In this document: one piece after another, positions 34,523 to 42,187 of the stretch
Layout: each line of letters starts with the position of its first letter
Numbering within the stretch: position 1 is the stretch's first letter
Assembly (NCBI GenBank): GCA_937927725.1
Contig: CALBSE010000008.1
Location: 124,001 to 188,000, forward strand
Direction: 5' to 3'
Length of the DNA: 64,000 nt
Source of the DNA: an uncultured Actinomycetes bacterium
Lineage (GTDB): Bacteria > Actinomycetota > Acidimicrobiia > Acidimicrobiales > Acidimicrobilacustridaceae
Translations under genes and position numbers: made by a program
Notes under the pieces: model-generated
The model's input: the letters and a program-made list of their open reading frames with translations, nothing else
Told to the model about the DNA's origin: nothing
Databases searched by the model: none

Positions 34523-34909
34523 ATGGCTCTTTTCACGTCAAAGGCAAAGCGCGCTGAAGAGGCGCGAGTCACTGAAACCCGGGCTGCGTTCGAAGAGCTG
34601 GGCCGGCTTTCACTCGATGGTGTCATTCCCATCGCCGACGTTGCCTGGCGAGACCACGTCAAGGTCGCGGGGCGCATCAAAGCGATGAGGATCCAACCCT
34701 GGGCAGAACAGGTTGCAAGCCTTGAATTGACCCTTGCCGATGAAACCGGCGGCATCACCGTCGTCTTTATGGGTCGTCGCACACTTGGCGGCGTGAAACT
34801 CGGAACCCATCTCGTGGTCGATGGCATGGCGAGCGAAAGTCATGGCTTGCTCACCATCTTGAACCCGGCCTACCAACTACTGCCCCGCCAGGTCGCGCTT
34901 CCTTACTGA
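34523..34909 (+). CDS. OB-fold nucleic-acid-binding domain protein
   Basis: A 128-residue protein with a short helical N-terminus (MALFTSKAKRAEEARV) and a single OB-fold: VKVAGRIKAMRIQPWAEQVA, LELTLADETGGITVVFMGRR and LGTHLVVDGMASESHGLLTI. The arrangement is like the anticodon-binding or RecG wedge OB domains, and close to M. tuberculosis Rv2694c, which also lies near an APC permease gene. The ATG at 34523 follows the kimA1 stop by 1 bp, so the two are co-translated. How a small OB protein serves K+ uptake is unknown. Confidence 0.8.
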   Translation: MALFTSKAKRAEEARVTETRAAFEELGRLSLDGVIPIADVAWRDHVKVAGRIKAMRIQPWAEQVASLELTLADETGGITVVFMGRRTLGGVKLGTHLVVDGMASESHGLLTILNPAYQLLPRQVALPY

Positions 34910-34960
34910 AACTGGTCTGCGAGACAACAGCACGCCTCGCTGCTGATTCGTTCCTGAGGC

Positions 34961-35584
34961 TTAGGCGGTCCGGGCGTTCACGCGGTTCATCGCCGCGTCG
35001 GGCCCATCGCTCACAATCAGCTCCACCGCATCAGCGGCGATCTCAATAGCAACATCAAGCGCCTCACGGTCAGCCTTCCCGACACGCTTCAAGACGTGAT
35101 CGGCGCCGCCTTCTTTGCTCGGTGGCTTACCCACGCCAATCCGAACACGCACGAATGCATCGTCGTGCAAATGGGCCTTAATCGAGCGCAATCCGTTATG
35201 CCCGGCGAGTCCCCCGCCGATCTTCACTCGCACCGTGCCCGTAGGCAGATCAAGCTCATCGTGAACAATCACCAGAGCCGTCGCATCTTCGATACCGAAA
35301 CGACGCACCAATGGTGACACCGATTCACCCGACAGATTCATGAACGTTGTGGGCTTGGCCAGCGCAACTCGCTTCTGCCCAATCCGCACCTCATCAACAA
35401 GCGCTCGTTCTTTTCCGGCTTTCAAGCGGCCGTTATGACGTCGCTCAAGGAGATCGATAACGGCAAAGCCGACATTGTGGCGTGTGCCGTCGTACTCGTT
35501 CCCTGGATTGCCCAGACCGACAACGAGAACGTCTGCCGGAGTGCCGCGTCGGGGGCGGTCGCCACCCCTGCCGCCAAAAGCCAC
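34961..35584 (-). CDS. pth: Peptidyl-tRNA hydrolase
   Basis: The 207-residue enzyme has the Pth active-site set: VLVVGLGNPGNEYDGTRHNV with Asn and the catalytic His, KPTTFMNLSGESVSPLV, VHDELDLPTGTVRVK with catalytic Asp, and GGGLAGHNGLRSI. It frees tRNA from dropped-off peptidyl-tRNA. GTG start directly after the rplY stop with no gap, the same pairing as in M. tuberculosis. A 15-residue Gly/Arg-rich extension precedes the core. Confidence 0.96.
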   Translation of the reverse strand: MAFGGRGGDRPRRGTPADVLVVGLGNPGNEYDGTRHNVGFAVIDLLERRHNGRLKAGKERALVDEVRIGQKRVALAKPTTFMNLSGESVSPLVRRFGIEDATALVIVHDELDLPTGTVRVKIGGGLAGHNGLRSIKAHLHDDAFVRVRIGVGKPPSKEGGADHVLKRVGKADREALDVAIEIAADAVELIVSDGPDAAMNRVNARTA

Positions 35585-36220
35585 TTACTCGGCGTTGCCC
35601 TCGGCGGCACCCTCAGCCGGTGCACCGTCGGCCGCTTCACCCTCGGTCGCGCCGTCTTCCATTGAGAAGCGAGTGGCGAGGCCGAGAACGAGCTGGATGC
35701 TGTCTTCAACGTCGGTGGTGACGCCGGCAGGAAGGCTCAGCGTTGCAACAGTGATCGAGTCGCCAATGTCGAGGTCAGTGATATCGATTTCGATTTGGCT
35801 CGGGATGTCTGCAGGCTTTGCGGTGACTGTGAGGGACTTGAGCGGCTGATCAACAATGCCGCGACGGCCTTCAACCTTCTTGGCTTCGCCCACTAGAACA
35901 AGCGGAACTTCAACAGCGACGCCTGCATCGGGATCAACACGAAGAAAGTCGACGTGGAGAACGTTGCGACGGATCGGGTGACGCTGAAGATCCTTGATGA
36001 TGGCGAGGTCCTTCTGACCATCGACATCAAGAGTGATAAGGGCGTTGAGGCCAGCTTCGGTCATGAGCGCACGACGAAGGTCGGGCCACGGCACCGAGAC
36101 TGCAACCGAATCGCGGCCCAAGCCGTAGACGACCGCTGGCACGAGACCATCGGTCCGCATGCGGGTCGAAGAACGGGAACCGGCAGTGCGTCCGGTTGAG
36201 GCGGTGAGGGTAATGGCCAT
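35585..36220 (-). CDS. rplY: Ribosomal protein bL25, Ctc/TL5 type
   Basis: A 211-residue L25 of the long type: N-terminal 5S-rRNA binding domain (ITLTASTGRTAGSRSSTRMR, VPAVVYGLGRDSVAVSV, HPIRRNVLHVDFLRVD) and C-terminal TL5 beta domain (VEVPLVLVGEAKKVEGRRGI, SQIEIDITDLDIGDSITV). The tail after residue 185 is Ala/Glu/Gly-rich. The ATG at 36220 has AGGAG 12 nt upstream; a longer frame has no support. It precedes pth directly. Confidence 0.96.
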   Translation of the reverse strand: MAITLTASTGRTAGSRSSTRMRTDGLVPAVVYGLGRDSVAVSVPWPDLRRALMTEAGLNALITLDVDGQKDLAIIKDLQRHPIRRNVLHVDFLRVDPDAGVAVEVPLVLVGEAKKVEGRRGIVDQPLKSLTVTAKPADIPSQIEIDITDLDIGDSITVATLSLPAGVTTDVEDSIQLVLGLATRFSMEDGATEGEAADGAPAEGAAEGNAE

Positions 36221-36420
36221 GATTTGGTGCTCCTGGAGGCAGCGCTGAAGCGCGCCGTCGGCTGACGTTCGTGAAACGGGTGGCAATCCTACTGATCCGC
36301 CCCCAAGAAGGCGAACTCGCTCCCGCGGACCCCTCTCGGAGTGCCTGCGCACCCAAGGGACTCTGGAAATCGCAGCACATTCAGCCCTGGGAAAGGTTGA
36401 GGGTGCCCGTGCCCTGACGA

Positions 36421-37434
36421 TCAGCTCTGGTTGTGACCGTCGAAGATTTCGCTTACCGACGTGTCTTCGAACACTGCATCGATCGCGTCGGCGATGATGC
36501 CGGCAACCGAAAGCACTTCGATCTTGTCCGACTGCTTCTCAGGAGGAAGCGGCAACGTGTTCGTCATGACGACCTTCGAGATGCAGGAGTCGTTGAGACG
36601 CTGAATTGCTGGACCACTGAACACACCGTGAGTGCATGCTGCATAGATCTCTGTCGCGCCACGAGCCTTGAGCTGTTCGGCGGCAGCAACGATTGTTCCG
36701 CCCGTGTCAATCATGTCGTCGATAAGCACACAGATACGGCCGTCCACTTCGCCAACGACGTCACGCGCTTCGACCGTGTTCTTCAAGCCTTTCACTCGAC
36801 GCTTGTGAACGATCGCGAGATCGGCATGCAACTGGTTGGCGTAACGCTCAGCAACCTTCACTCGACCTGCATCGGGTGACACGATGACAAGATCGTTACC
36901 AAGACCGGCCATGTAATCAACCAAAACAGGCATTGCGGTGAGATGGTCAACAGGACCATCGAAGAAACCTTGGATTTGGCCAGAGTGCAGATCGACCGAG
37001 ATCAGTCTCTTCGCGCCGGCCGCTTTGAACATGTTCGCGATCAATTTCGCCGTGATGGGTTCGCGACCTTCGGACTTACGGTCCTGACGGGCGTAGCCAT
37101 AGAACGGTGCAACCGCGGTGATGCGCTTGGCTGACGCGCGCTTTGCGGCATCGACCATGATCAGTTGTTCCATGATCGCGTCGTTCACCGTCATTTTTCC
37201 GGAACTGACGTGCGACTGAATGATGAACACATCGGTGCCACGCACCGATTCACCAAAGCGAGTGTGCAGTTCGCCATTCGCAAACTCGGCGAGATTGGCG
37301 TCACCGAGATCGACACCAAGTCGTTCGGCAATTTCCTCAGCGAGTGGCAAGTTGGCTCTACCCGAGACGATATGCAGCCGCTTTTTGGTGACGAGTTCCA
37401 TTCGGTTTCTTTCGCCGGCGTTTTGATTGGTCAT
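36421..37434 (-). CDS. prs: Ribose-phosphate pyrophosphokinase
   Basis: A PRPP synthase of 337 residues: GDANLAEFANGELHTRFGES, the flexible-loop FYGYARQDRKSEGREPITAK, the regulatory/catalytic VDLHSGQIQGFFDGPVDHL, and the PRPP loop VCVLIDDMIDTGGTI. It makes PRPP from ribose 5-phosphate and ATP for nucleotides, His and Trp. The ATG at 37434 overlaps the glmU stop (ATGA); an inner ATG at 37401 (MELVTKKRLHIVSG) is where most homologues begin and may be the true start. TACACT upstream, within the glmU end, could be its own -10. Confidence 0.95.
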   Translation of the reverse strand: MTNQNAGERNRMELVTKKRLHIVSGRANLPLAEEIAERLGVDLGDANLAEFANGELHTRFGESVRGTDVFIIQSHVSSGKMTVNDAIMEQLIMVDAAKRASAKRITAVAPFYGYARQDRKSEGREPITAKLIANMFKAAGAKRLISVDLHSGQIQGFFDGPVDHLTAMPVLVDYMAGLGNDLVIVSPDAGRVKVAERYANQLHADLAIVHKRRVKGLKNTVEARDVVGEVDGRICVLIDDMIDTGGTIVAAAEQLKARGATEIYAACTHGVFSGPAIQRLNDSCISKVVMTNTLPLPPEKQSDKIEVLSVAGIIADAIDAVFEDTSVSEIFDGHNQS

Positions 37435-38528
37435 TCTGGTGTCGAAGTGTAGAACGCTCCGGGTCGGGCGCCGTCAGAAACGACGGCACCTTCCTCGAGC
37501 ACCGCGTAGGGGCCAAGGCGAACGTCATCGCCGATCTCGGCACCGCGTCCGACCGAGTTCTCCACGACAGATCGGGCGCCAACTCGGCAATCGACAAGTC
37601 GAGTGTTGGGTCCTATCTCGGTACCGGCCCCGATCACGCAGGCACCTTGCAGAATCGTGTCGGGGAAGAGCGTGACGTCAGCGGCCAATTCCACAGTGGT
37701 GTCCACGTAGGTGCGCCCCGGGTCGACCATCGTGACCCCTTTGCGCATCCAGGCATCGTTTATGCGTCGACGCAATTCGGCCTCGGCTGCTGCGAGTTGA
37801 AGCCGATCGTTCACGCCGTTGGTATCAGCCGGATCGTCGGCAACCACTGCCGAGACCCGATAGCCAGCACCGGCGAGCACCTCGACAACGTCAGTCAGGT
37901 AGTACTCACCCTGCGCATTCTCTGGAGTAATCCGGCGCAGTGCCGGACCGAGAACGCTGGCCCGGAAGCAGTAGATCGATGTGTTGACCTCGTTGATCGC
38001 CAGTTCGTCGTCGGAAGCATCGGACTGCTCGACAACCCGTTCGACACGATTGTCACGACCACGCACGACTCGGCCGTATCCCGTTGGGTCGGCAACCCGA
38101 GCCGTAAGGAGCGTGCACGCAGCATCGGTGCGCTGGTGGGTTTCGAGCAGCGCAGTAATGGTCTCGGTGCGAAGAAGTGGCGTATCACCGGGCAGCACGA
38201 TGAGGTCGGCGTCGACATCGTCGAGTTCCTCGGCACTAAAGGCGGTGAGTGCGACTCCAACTGCGTCGCCCGTTCCTCGCTGGACTTCTTGTTCTACGAA
38301 TTCAAGGGGAACGTTCGGGGCGGCATCGAGAAGTTTTTTCGTGACCCGCTCGGCACCGTGACCGACGACCACCACCGCACGACGAACCTGGGCGCCGGCC
38401 AACGAATCGAGCACGTAAAGGACCATTGCCCGCCCACAGAGCAGGTGCAATGGCTTCGGACGAGTTGAACGCATTCGAGTGCCTTCACCGGCGGCAAGCA
38501 CAATTGCGGAGAGCGGCCTCGGAGACAT
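37431..38528 (-). CDS. glmU: GlmU-like N-acetylglucosamine-1-phosphate uridyltransferase, C-terminally short
   Basis: The 365-residue product has a complete uridyltransferase domain (1 to about 235): IVLAAGEGTRMRSTRPKPLH, VEQEVQRGTGDAVGVAL, VLPGDTPLLRTETI and VNTSIYCFRASVLGPAL. The left-handed beta helix then starts (VTMVDPGRTYVDTTVELAAD, VIGAGTEIGPNTRLVDCRVG) but stops after about four coils at DDVRLGPYAVLEEGAVVSDG. Usual GlmU proteins have 450-490 residues. The missing part holds the acetyltransferase active site (His, Lys, Tyr, Asn of the GAGTI/NYDG coils). It ends in a 4-bp overlap with prs, so no frameshift is apparent. A separate enzyme must acetylate glucosamine 1-phosphate, or this protein has another sugar substrate. 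Confidence 0.88.
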   Translation of the reverse strand: MSPRPLSAIVLAAGEGTRMRSTRPKPLHLLCGRAMVLYVLDSLAGAQVRRAVVVVGHGAERVTKKLLDAAPNVPLEFVEQEVQRGTGDAVGVALTAFSAEELDDVDADLIVLPGDTPLLRTETITALLETHQRTDAACTLLTARVADPTGYGRVVRGRDNRVERVVEQSDASDDELAINEVNTSIYCFRASVLGPALRRITPENAQGEYYLTDVVEVLAGAGYRVSAVVADDPADTNGVNDRLQLAAAEAELRRRINDAWMRKGVTMVDPGRTYVDTTVELAADVTLFPDTILQGACVIGAGTEIGPNTRLVDCRVGARSVVENSVGRGAEIGDDVRLGPYAVLEEGAVVSDGARPGAFYTSTPE

Positions 38529-38575
38529 GCACGCCTTTCTAGTACGGTCTGACTCGCCTTTCGGGGCCTCACCTT

Positions 38576-38647
38576 TCGGGGGTGGTGTAATTGGCAACAC
38601 GGCTGGTTTTGGTCCAGTCATTCGGGGTTCGAGTCCCTGCCCCCGAG
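38576..38647 (+). tRNA. tRNA-Gln (anticodon UUG)
   Basis: A 72-nt cloverleaf: acceptor TCGGGGG/CCCCCGA, D-arm TGGTGTAATTGGCAACACG, anticodon stem GCTGG/CCAGT with loop TTTTGGT, T-arm CGGGG-TTCGAGT-CCCTG and discriminator G. The anticodon TTG reads glutamine CAA. CCA is not encoded. It is divergent from glmU, 47 bp away. Confidence 0.95.
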
Positions 38648-38758
38648 CTTTCCTTTCCCACATGATTCCCCTCCGATTTGGAGCGGAATCATGACCAACG
38701 GTTCCATCTGCGACACGGCCTCACTTGCGTCGTTTCGCACCGGAGCACACCTTGCCGC

Positions 38759-38764
38759 TACAGT
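38759..38764 (+). promoter_or_regulatory. Candidate leaderless -10 (TACAGT)
   Basis: TACAGT ends 9 nt before the ATG at 38774 of the bS22 gene; no ribosome binding site lies in between. Confidence 0.5.
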
Positions 38765-38773
38765 CGCTCCGCC

Positions 38774-38875
38774 ATGGGATCTCTCATTAAAAAGCGCCGC
38801 AAGCGCATGCGTAAGAAGAAGCACAAGAAGATGCTGAAGCGGACTCGCTTCCAGCGTCGAGCTGCCGGTAAGTGA
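38774..38875 (+). CDS. Small ribosomal subunit protein bS22
   Basis: A 33-residue, extremely basic protein (MGSLIKKRRKRMRKKKHKKM then LKRTRFQRRAAGK). It matches bS22, the actinobacterial ribosomal protein first placed in mycobacterial 70S structures, and the AURKAIP1/COX24 domain of mitochondrial proteins. It binds near the decoding region of the small subunit. A longer frame from 38678 would add 32 unrelated residues and is rejected; the ATG at 38774 is preceded by TACAGT nine bases upstream. Followed by two hairpins. Confidence 0.93.
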   Translation: MGSLIKKRRKRMRKKKHKKMLKRTRFQRRAAGK

Positions 38876-38880
38876 GCTCA

Positions 38881-38895
38881 GGCGTCTCTGACGCC
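38881..38895 (+). repeat. Short inverted repeat just after bS22
   Basis: GGCGTC and GACGCC form a 6-bp stem with loop TCT, starting 5 bp after the bS22 stop. It may be the first of two tandem stop signals for the short bS22 message. Confidence 0.35.
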
Positions 38896-38923
38896 CGCTG
38901 TGCCAGAACGATTCTCGTTGACT

Positions 38924-38947
38924 CCACCCGGCCCGAGAGCCGGGTGG
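38924..38947. terminator. Strong hairpin between convergent bS22 and ispE
   Basis: CCACCCGGC and GCCGGGTGG form a perfect 9-bp GC-rich stem with a 6-nt loop (CCGAGA), between the stop codons of bS22 (38875) and ispE (39001). No T-run follows. It would serve as a two-way terminator. Confidence 0.6.
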
Positions 38948-39000
38948 GTCCGCGTACGGGCCCACATGACGGACTCAAGCGAACCTCTTCCCTCTGGGTG

Positions 39001-39741
39001 CTACCGAGCCGGACTGGTGTGGGCGACGACGCGCCCCGCGCCAGGGAACGATCCCTCGACAAACCAGGTCGACCCTGAGCCGGCAAGGCGAGGTCGAATT
39101 CCGGTGGCCTCCGCCAAACCATCGCGCCATCGAGCGAGCTCTGGAGCCACCACAAGCGCCGCTGGTTCCAGATCGTTGCCGTTCTCGCCCATTGGGCCCC
39201 CGAGTTCGTCCCAGGCCTTATAGACCGCAGGTGTGGAACAGAGAACCGGTGGCGTCACCAACGTGAACGTGCGCGCTTCAAATGGCAACGGTTCGATCTG
39301 CTCGCCGATACCTCGGACCCGAGCACGCCCGCCCGAGAGACAGAAGGCCACATCCGCCCCGAGCGCCACGGCATTGTCGAGATCGGTCATTCCCGCCCAA
39401 TGAAGGATTGCCGCTGCGTCGGAAGAACCCCCACCGAGTCCGGCACCAGCAGCAATTGCCTTTTCAACCTGAACGATCGATTGGCGACCGACCATTGCTA
39501 AGGCCCGAGTGACGAGATCATCAGGGCCAATGTTGATGATGTTGCCAGCCCCGTCGGTGAAGGTCACCACCGAAGGCCCATCGATGTCACTTACGACAAC
39601 AAGCGAATCACCGAAATCGAGCGACACCATTTCGGCATCGATCAAGTGGTAGCCGTCCTCGCGACGGCCGACCACGCGAAGTGAGGTCGTGAGTTTGGCG
39701 GGAGCAAAAAGGCGGACCGATTCGGCAGGCACAGCACTCAT
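39001..39741 (-). CDS. ispE: 4-diphosphocytidyl-2-C-methyl-D-erythritol kinase
   Basis: A GHMP kinase of 246 residues with all three family motifs: VRLFAPAKLTTSLRVVGRRE, the ATP loop AGAGLGGGSSDAAAILHWAG and the C-terminal RPRLAGSGSTWFVEG. It phosphorylates CDP-methylerythritol in the non-mevalonate isoprenoid pathway. It is shorter than the usual 280-310 residues, through small internal loops and not through loss of a motif. The ATG at 39741 is 4 bp after the ksgA stop; the longer frame overlaps ksgA. The ksgA-ispE order is conserved in actinobacteria. Confidence 0.93.
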   Translation of the reverse strand: MSAVPAESVRLFAPAKLTTSLRVVGRREDGYHLIDAEMVSLDFGDSLVVVSDIDGPSVVTFTDGAGNIINIGPDDLVTRALAMVGRQSIVQVEKAIAAGAGLGGGSSDAAAILHWAGMTDLDNAVALGADVAFCLSGGRARVRGIGEQIEPLPFEARTFTLVTPPVLCSTPAVYKAWDELGGPMGENGNDLEPAALVVAPELARWRDGLAEATGIRPRLAGSGSTWFVEGSFPGAGRVVAHTSPAR

Positions 39742-39745
39742 CGAA

Positions 39746-40567
39746 TCACGCTCCGGCCAACACCGCTGCAGTGAGTGCTCCCCATTGGACGACATCGAGT
39801 CGCTCCGGCCGCTCTGATGGATCGATGCCGGCGGCTTCGAACTGCTCGGTCGTGACTTTCGCCGCCAACGATCGACGAAGCATCTTTCGACGCTGCCCAA
39901 AGGCCGTGCGAACCAGATCCATAAGCGCCTCGTGATCGACGTCGACAACTGGAGCTGACCGCCGCTCAATGCGAACCATTACTGATTCCACTCGCGGTTG
40001 CGGAATGAACACCGTCGCCGGGATTCGCGCCGCAAGAGAAGCGGTGGCCCAGAGTGACAACTTGACGGACGGAATGCCATACGCGCCATCGCCCGCTTTT
40101 GCCGCGAGTCGCTCTCCGACTTCGCGCTGCACCATCACCAACATCGTTTCGATTTGCGGCACATCGTCAAGGAGATCGAGAACAATCGTCGTTGCAACGT
40201 TGTAGGGAAGATTCGCAACAAGGTGCCACTGCTTCTCGGCGGGCAGAACTTGCGCCCAATCCGTTGCAAGAGCGTCACCGTGGACAACGCGAACACCAAG
40301 TGGTTCAACTGTTTCCGCTAGGACCGGCAACAAGTGGCGATCGAGTTCGACAGCAACCACGTTCGCGCCCGTCGCTGCGAGTTCGGTCGTTAAGGAACCA
40401 ACACCAGGTCCAATTTCGACGACGTTCGAATGTTCGTCGATGTTCGCCAACCGAACGATGCGACGAACAGTGTTGGGATCAGCAAGAAAGTTCTGCCCAA
40501 GCGCGCGACTTGGTTCGAGACCGTGACGCGCGAGCAACTCTGTGATGTCGCGACGCGTGAGAGTCAT
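39746..40567 (-). CDS. rsmA: 16S rRNA (adenine1518-N6/adenine1519-N6)-dimethyltransferase
   Basis: The 273-residue KsgA/RsmA shows GLEPSRALGQNFLADPNTVR, the SAM loop VVEIGPGVGSLTTELA, VVAVELDRHLLPVL, the catalytic NLPYNVATTIV and the C-terminal FGQRRKMLRRSLA. It dimethylates two adenines at the 3' end of 16S rRNA; its loss gives kasugamycin resistance. The ATG at 40567 is 30 bp after the rpf-like stop on the same strand. Confidence 0.97.
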   Translation of the reverse strand: MTLTRRDITELLARHGLEPSRALGQNFLADPNTVRRIVRLANIDEHSNVVEIGPGVGSLTTELAATGANVVAVELDRHLLPVLAETVEPLGVRVVHGDALATDWAQVLPAEKQWHLVANLPYNVATTIVLDLLDDVPQIETMLVMVQREVGERLAAKAGDGAYGIPSVKLSLWATASLAARIPATVFIPQPRVESVMVRIERRSAPVVDVDHEALMDLVRTAFGQRRKMLRRSLAAKVTTEQFEAAGIDPSERPERLDVVQWGALTAAVLAGA

Positions 40568-40597
40568 GAGATCACCGCGAACCTTCCGCGGAGGTGT

Positions 40598-41170
40598 TCA
40601 CCTACAACTGCCGCCCCACGGAGCACGACCAGAGAACTGCAACATCGCTTTCGCGATTGCATCCTGGTCGGAAGGCGATGCCTGATTGGGGGGAATCCCC
40701 ACGAGATCTTCGCGACCAATGCGGCTGGCAACGGAGTCCCAGCCACCTTGGTAGATCTGATACGCACCCAGGAAGGTTCCCGATGAATCAGAGGCCGCGT
40801 AGTCATTGTGGGACTCTCGGTTCCGGACACAGGCCAAGAAAGCGTCATCCGACTGCGCCGCTGGCGCAGAGATAACGACGGGAGCAGGCGCTGTCGTCGT
40901 TGTGGTCTGCACGGGGCGCGGCACCGTTGTTGCGACCGGGGCAACCGTTGTCGCCGAGGTGGCGATGTCAGTGGCTACGACGACGACCGTGGTTGTCGTC
41001 GTATCTTCGGTCGAGGGGACGGCAGCAACCACAAGGCTTGAGTCGGATGAGCTCGCCGACTCGGTTGCACTACTGGTCGGAGAACCCTGGAGCATGTCGA
41101 TCACCAGCAACGGCAAACACGCGAGTGTGACGATGAGAGCAATCATCAGTCGGCGTTGCGTCGGGTGCAC
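40598..41170 (-). CDS. Rpf-like secreted transglycosylase-fold protein
   Basis: The 190-residue product has an N-terminal membrane/signal helix (RRLMIALIVTLACLPLLVID), a long Thr/Val/Ala/Pro-rich wall-spanning linker (about 45-105), and a C-terminal lysozyme-like domain of the resuscitation-promoting factor type: FLACVRNRESHNDYAASDSS with the catalytic Glu, then GTFLGAYQIYQGGWDSVASR and MLQFSGRAPWGGSC. Such proteins cut peptidoglycan during regrowth. It holds the place of rpfB in the tatD-rpfB-ksgA-ispE order but lacks the DUF348 and G5 domains. The start is uncertain: GTG 41170 or ATG 41146. A structured leader lies upstream. Confidence 0.82.
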   Translation of the reverse strand: MHPTQRRLMIALIVTLACLPLLVIDMLQGSPTSSATESASSSDSSLVVAAVPSTEDTTTTTVVVVATDIATSATTVAPVATTVPRPVQTTTTTAPAPVVISAPAAQSDDAFLACVRNRESHNDYAASDSSGTFLGAYQIYQGGWDSVASRIGREDLVGIPPNQASPSDQDAIAKAMLQFSGRAPWGGSCR

Positions 41171-41217
41171 GGTGGTGTTCAGAACTGCGTCCTTCGTCGA
41201 GCAATAGATCCTGGTGA

Positions 41218-41273
41218 CGGACGAAGAACGCCCTGCGCGATCGCACAGTGCAAACTCCGCCCGGAGCCGTCCG
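41218..41273 (-). ncRNA. Candidate structured 5' leader (three-way junction) of the rpf-like gene
   Basis: On the minus strand, CGGACG (41273-41268) pairs with CGTCCG (41223-41218) to close a junction holding two hairpins: CTCC-GGGC-GGAG and CTGTGC-GATC-GCGCAG (one G-T pair). It begins at about the predicted transcription start and ends roughly 50 nt before the GTG at 41170. Many actinobacterial rpf genes are preceded by the c-di-AMP (ydaO) riboswitch, but this element is too short for it and I do not see its conserved blocks. Confidence 0.4.
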
Positions 41274-41276
41274 AAG

Positions 41277-41305
41277 AACCTAGGAGGGTGATCCGGGACC
41301 CGCAA
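41277..41305 (-). promoter_or_regulatory. Sigma70-like promoter of the rpf-like gene
   Basis: TTGCGG (41305-41300) and TAGGTT (41282-41277) on the minus strand are exactly 17 bp apart. The predicted start near 41270 gives a leader of about 100 nt. This is one of the few promoters in the window with a recognisable -35. Confidence 0.6.
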
Positions 41306-41418
41306 CTATCGCGGGGCCGTGTGACACCCCCCGTTCAACTGCGCGTAACCCCTGCTCAGGCCCTCGCGTCGGGTTGTCCACAGATATCCAACTACGCGAA
41401 AAACTCGCGAATCCCCTG

Positions 41419-42177
41419 CTACGGGAGCCGATACACCGTCGCGGCATTTCTCCATGTGACATCGGCCACATCAGCCACATCGATTCCCTTTGCCTCAGCG
41501 ATTGCCGCTCCCACAAAGGGAACGAGGGCAGGGCGGTTGGGTTTTCCGCGATGTGGCACGGGCGTCAAAAACGGAGAATCGGTCTCGACGAGGAGCCGAT
41601 CGAGGGGGCAAACCGTTGCCGCAGCAAGCACTTCGGGAGCTCCCGGGAATGTCACGATGCCGCTGAACGACAGCCATGCCCCAAGTTCAAGACAGGCCTG
41701 TGCTTCATCAGGGCCGCCAGTGAAGCAATGGATCACCGTGCGAGAGGGAACGCCTTCACTCGCAAATAGTGCGAACGTGTCCTCCCACGCTTCCCGCGTA
41801 TGAACCACGAGTGCGAGGTCATGTTCGTGGGCCAGAGCGATCTGACGGACGAACACCTCACGCTGCACGTCTCGAGGCGAGTTGTCGTAGTGGTAGTCGA
41901 GCCCGCACTCCCCCACAGCAACAACCTTGGGGTCGGCAAGGAGATCCTCAATGCCCTCAATGCCATCAGTTGCGTCATGAGGATGCACACCAGCAGTTGC
42001 CCAGACGTCATCGAAGCCGCGTGCGACCTCAATCGCCAGTTTCGATGAGGCGAAATCACACCCGACGGTGATCATTCGCATGACTCCGGCCTCGTGGGCT
42101 TCTGCAACCGTTGTCGCAGCCTCGGGCCAACGGTCGGAACCGTCGCCCAGGTGGCAGTGATCGTCGATCCAACGCAT
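41419..42177 (-). CDS. tatD: TatD family metal-dependent hydrolase
   Basis: A 252-residue TIM-barrel nuclease: WIDDHCHLGDG (metal HxH), TAGVHPHDATDGIEGIE, VGECGLDYHYDNSPRDVQRE, LALVVHTREAWEDT, VIHCFTGGPDEAQACLELG and LLVETDSPFLTPVPHRGKPN. It is a 3'-5' exonuclease-type enzyme active in DNA repair or quality control. The ATG at 42177 is used since the extension to 42228 overlaps the metG stop. It follows metG by 10 bp. Confidence 0.95.
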   Translation of the reverse strand: MRWIDDHCHLGDGSDRWPEAATTVAEAHEAGVMRMITVGCDFASSKLAIEVARGFDDVWATAGVHPHDATDGIEGIEDLLADPKVVAVGECGLDYHYDNSPRDVQREVFVRQIALAHEHDLALVVHTREAWEDTFALFASEGVPSRTVIHCFTGGPDEAQACLELGAWLSFSGIVTFPGAPEVLAAATVCPLDRLLVETDSPFLTPVPHRGKPNRPALVPFVGAAIAEAKGIDVADVADVTWRNAATVYRLP

Positions 42178-42187
42178 AAAGGCTCCG

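Noticed and set aside
38928..38985. Possible small gene between bS22 and ispE
   Set aside because: Only a hairpin and no frame with a start signal; the region is best explained as a terminator.
41171..41275. c-di-AMP (ydaO) riboswitch ahead of the rpf-like gene
   Set aside because: The leader is only about 100 nt and the conserved blocks of that riboswitch class are not recognisable; kept only as an unknown structured leader.
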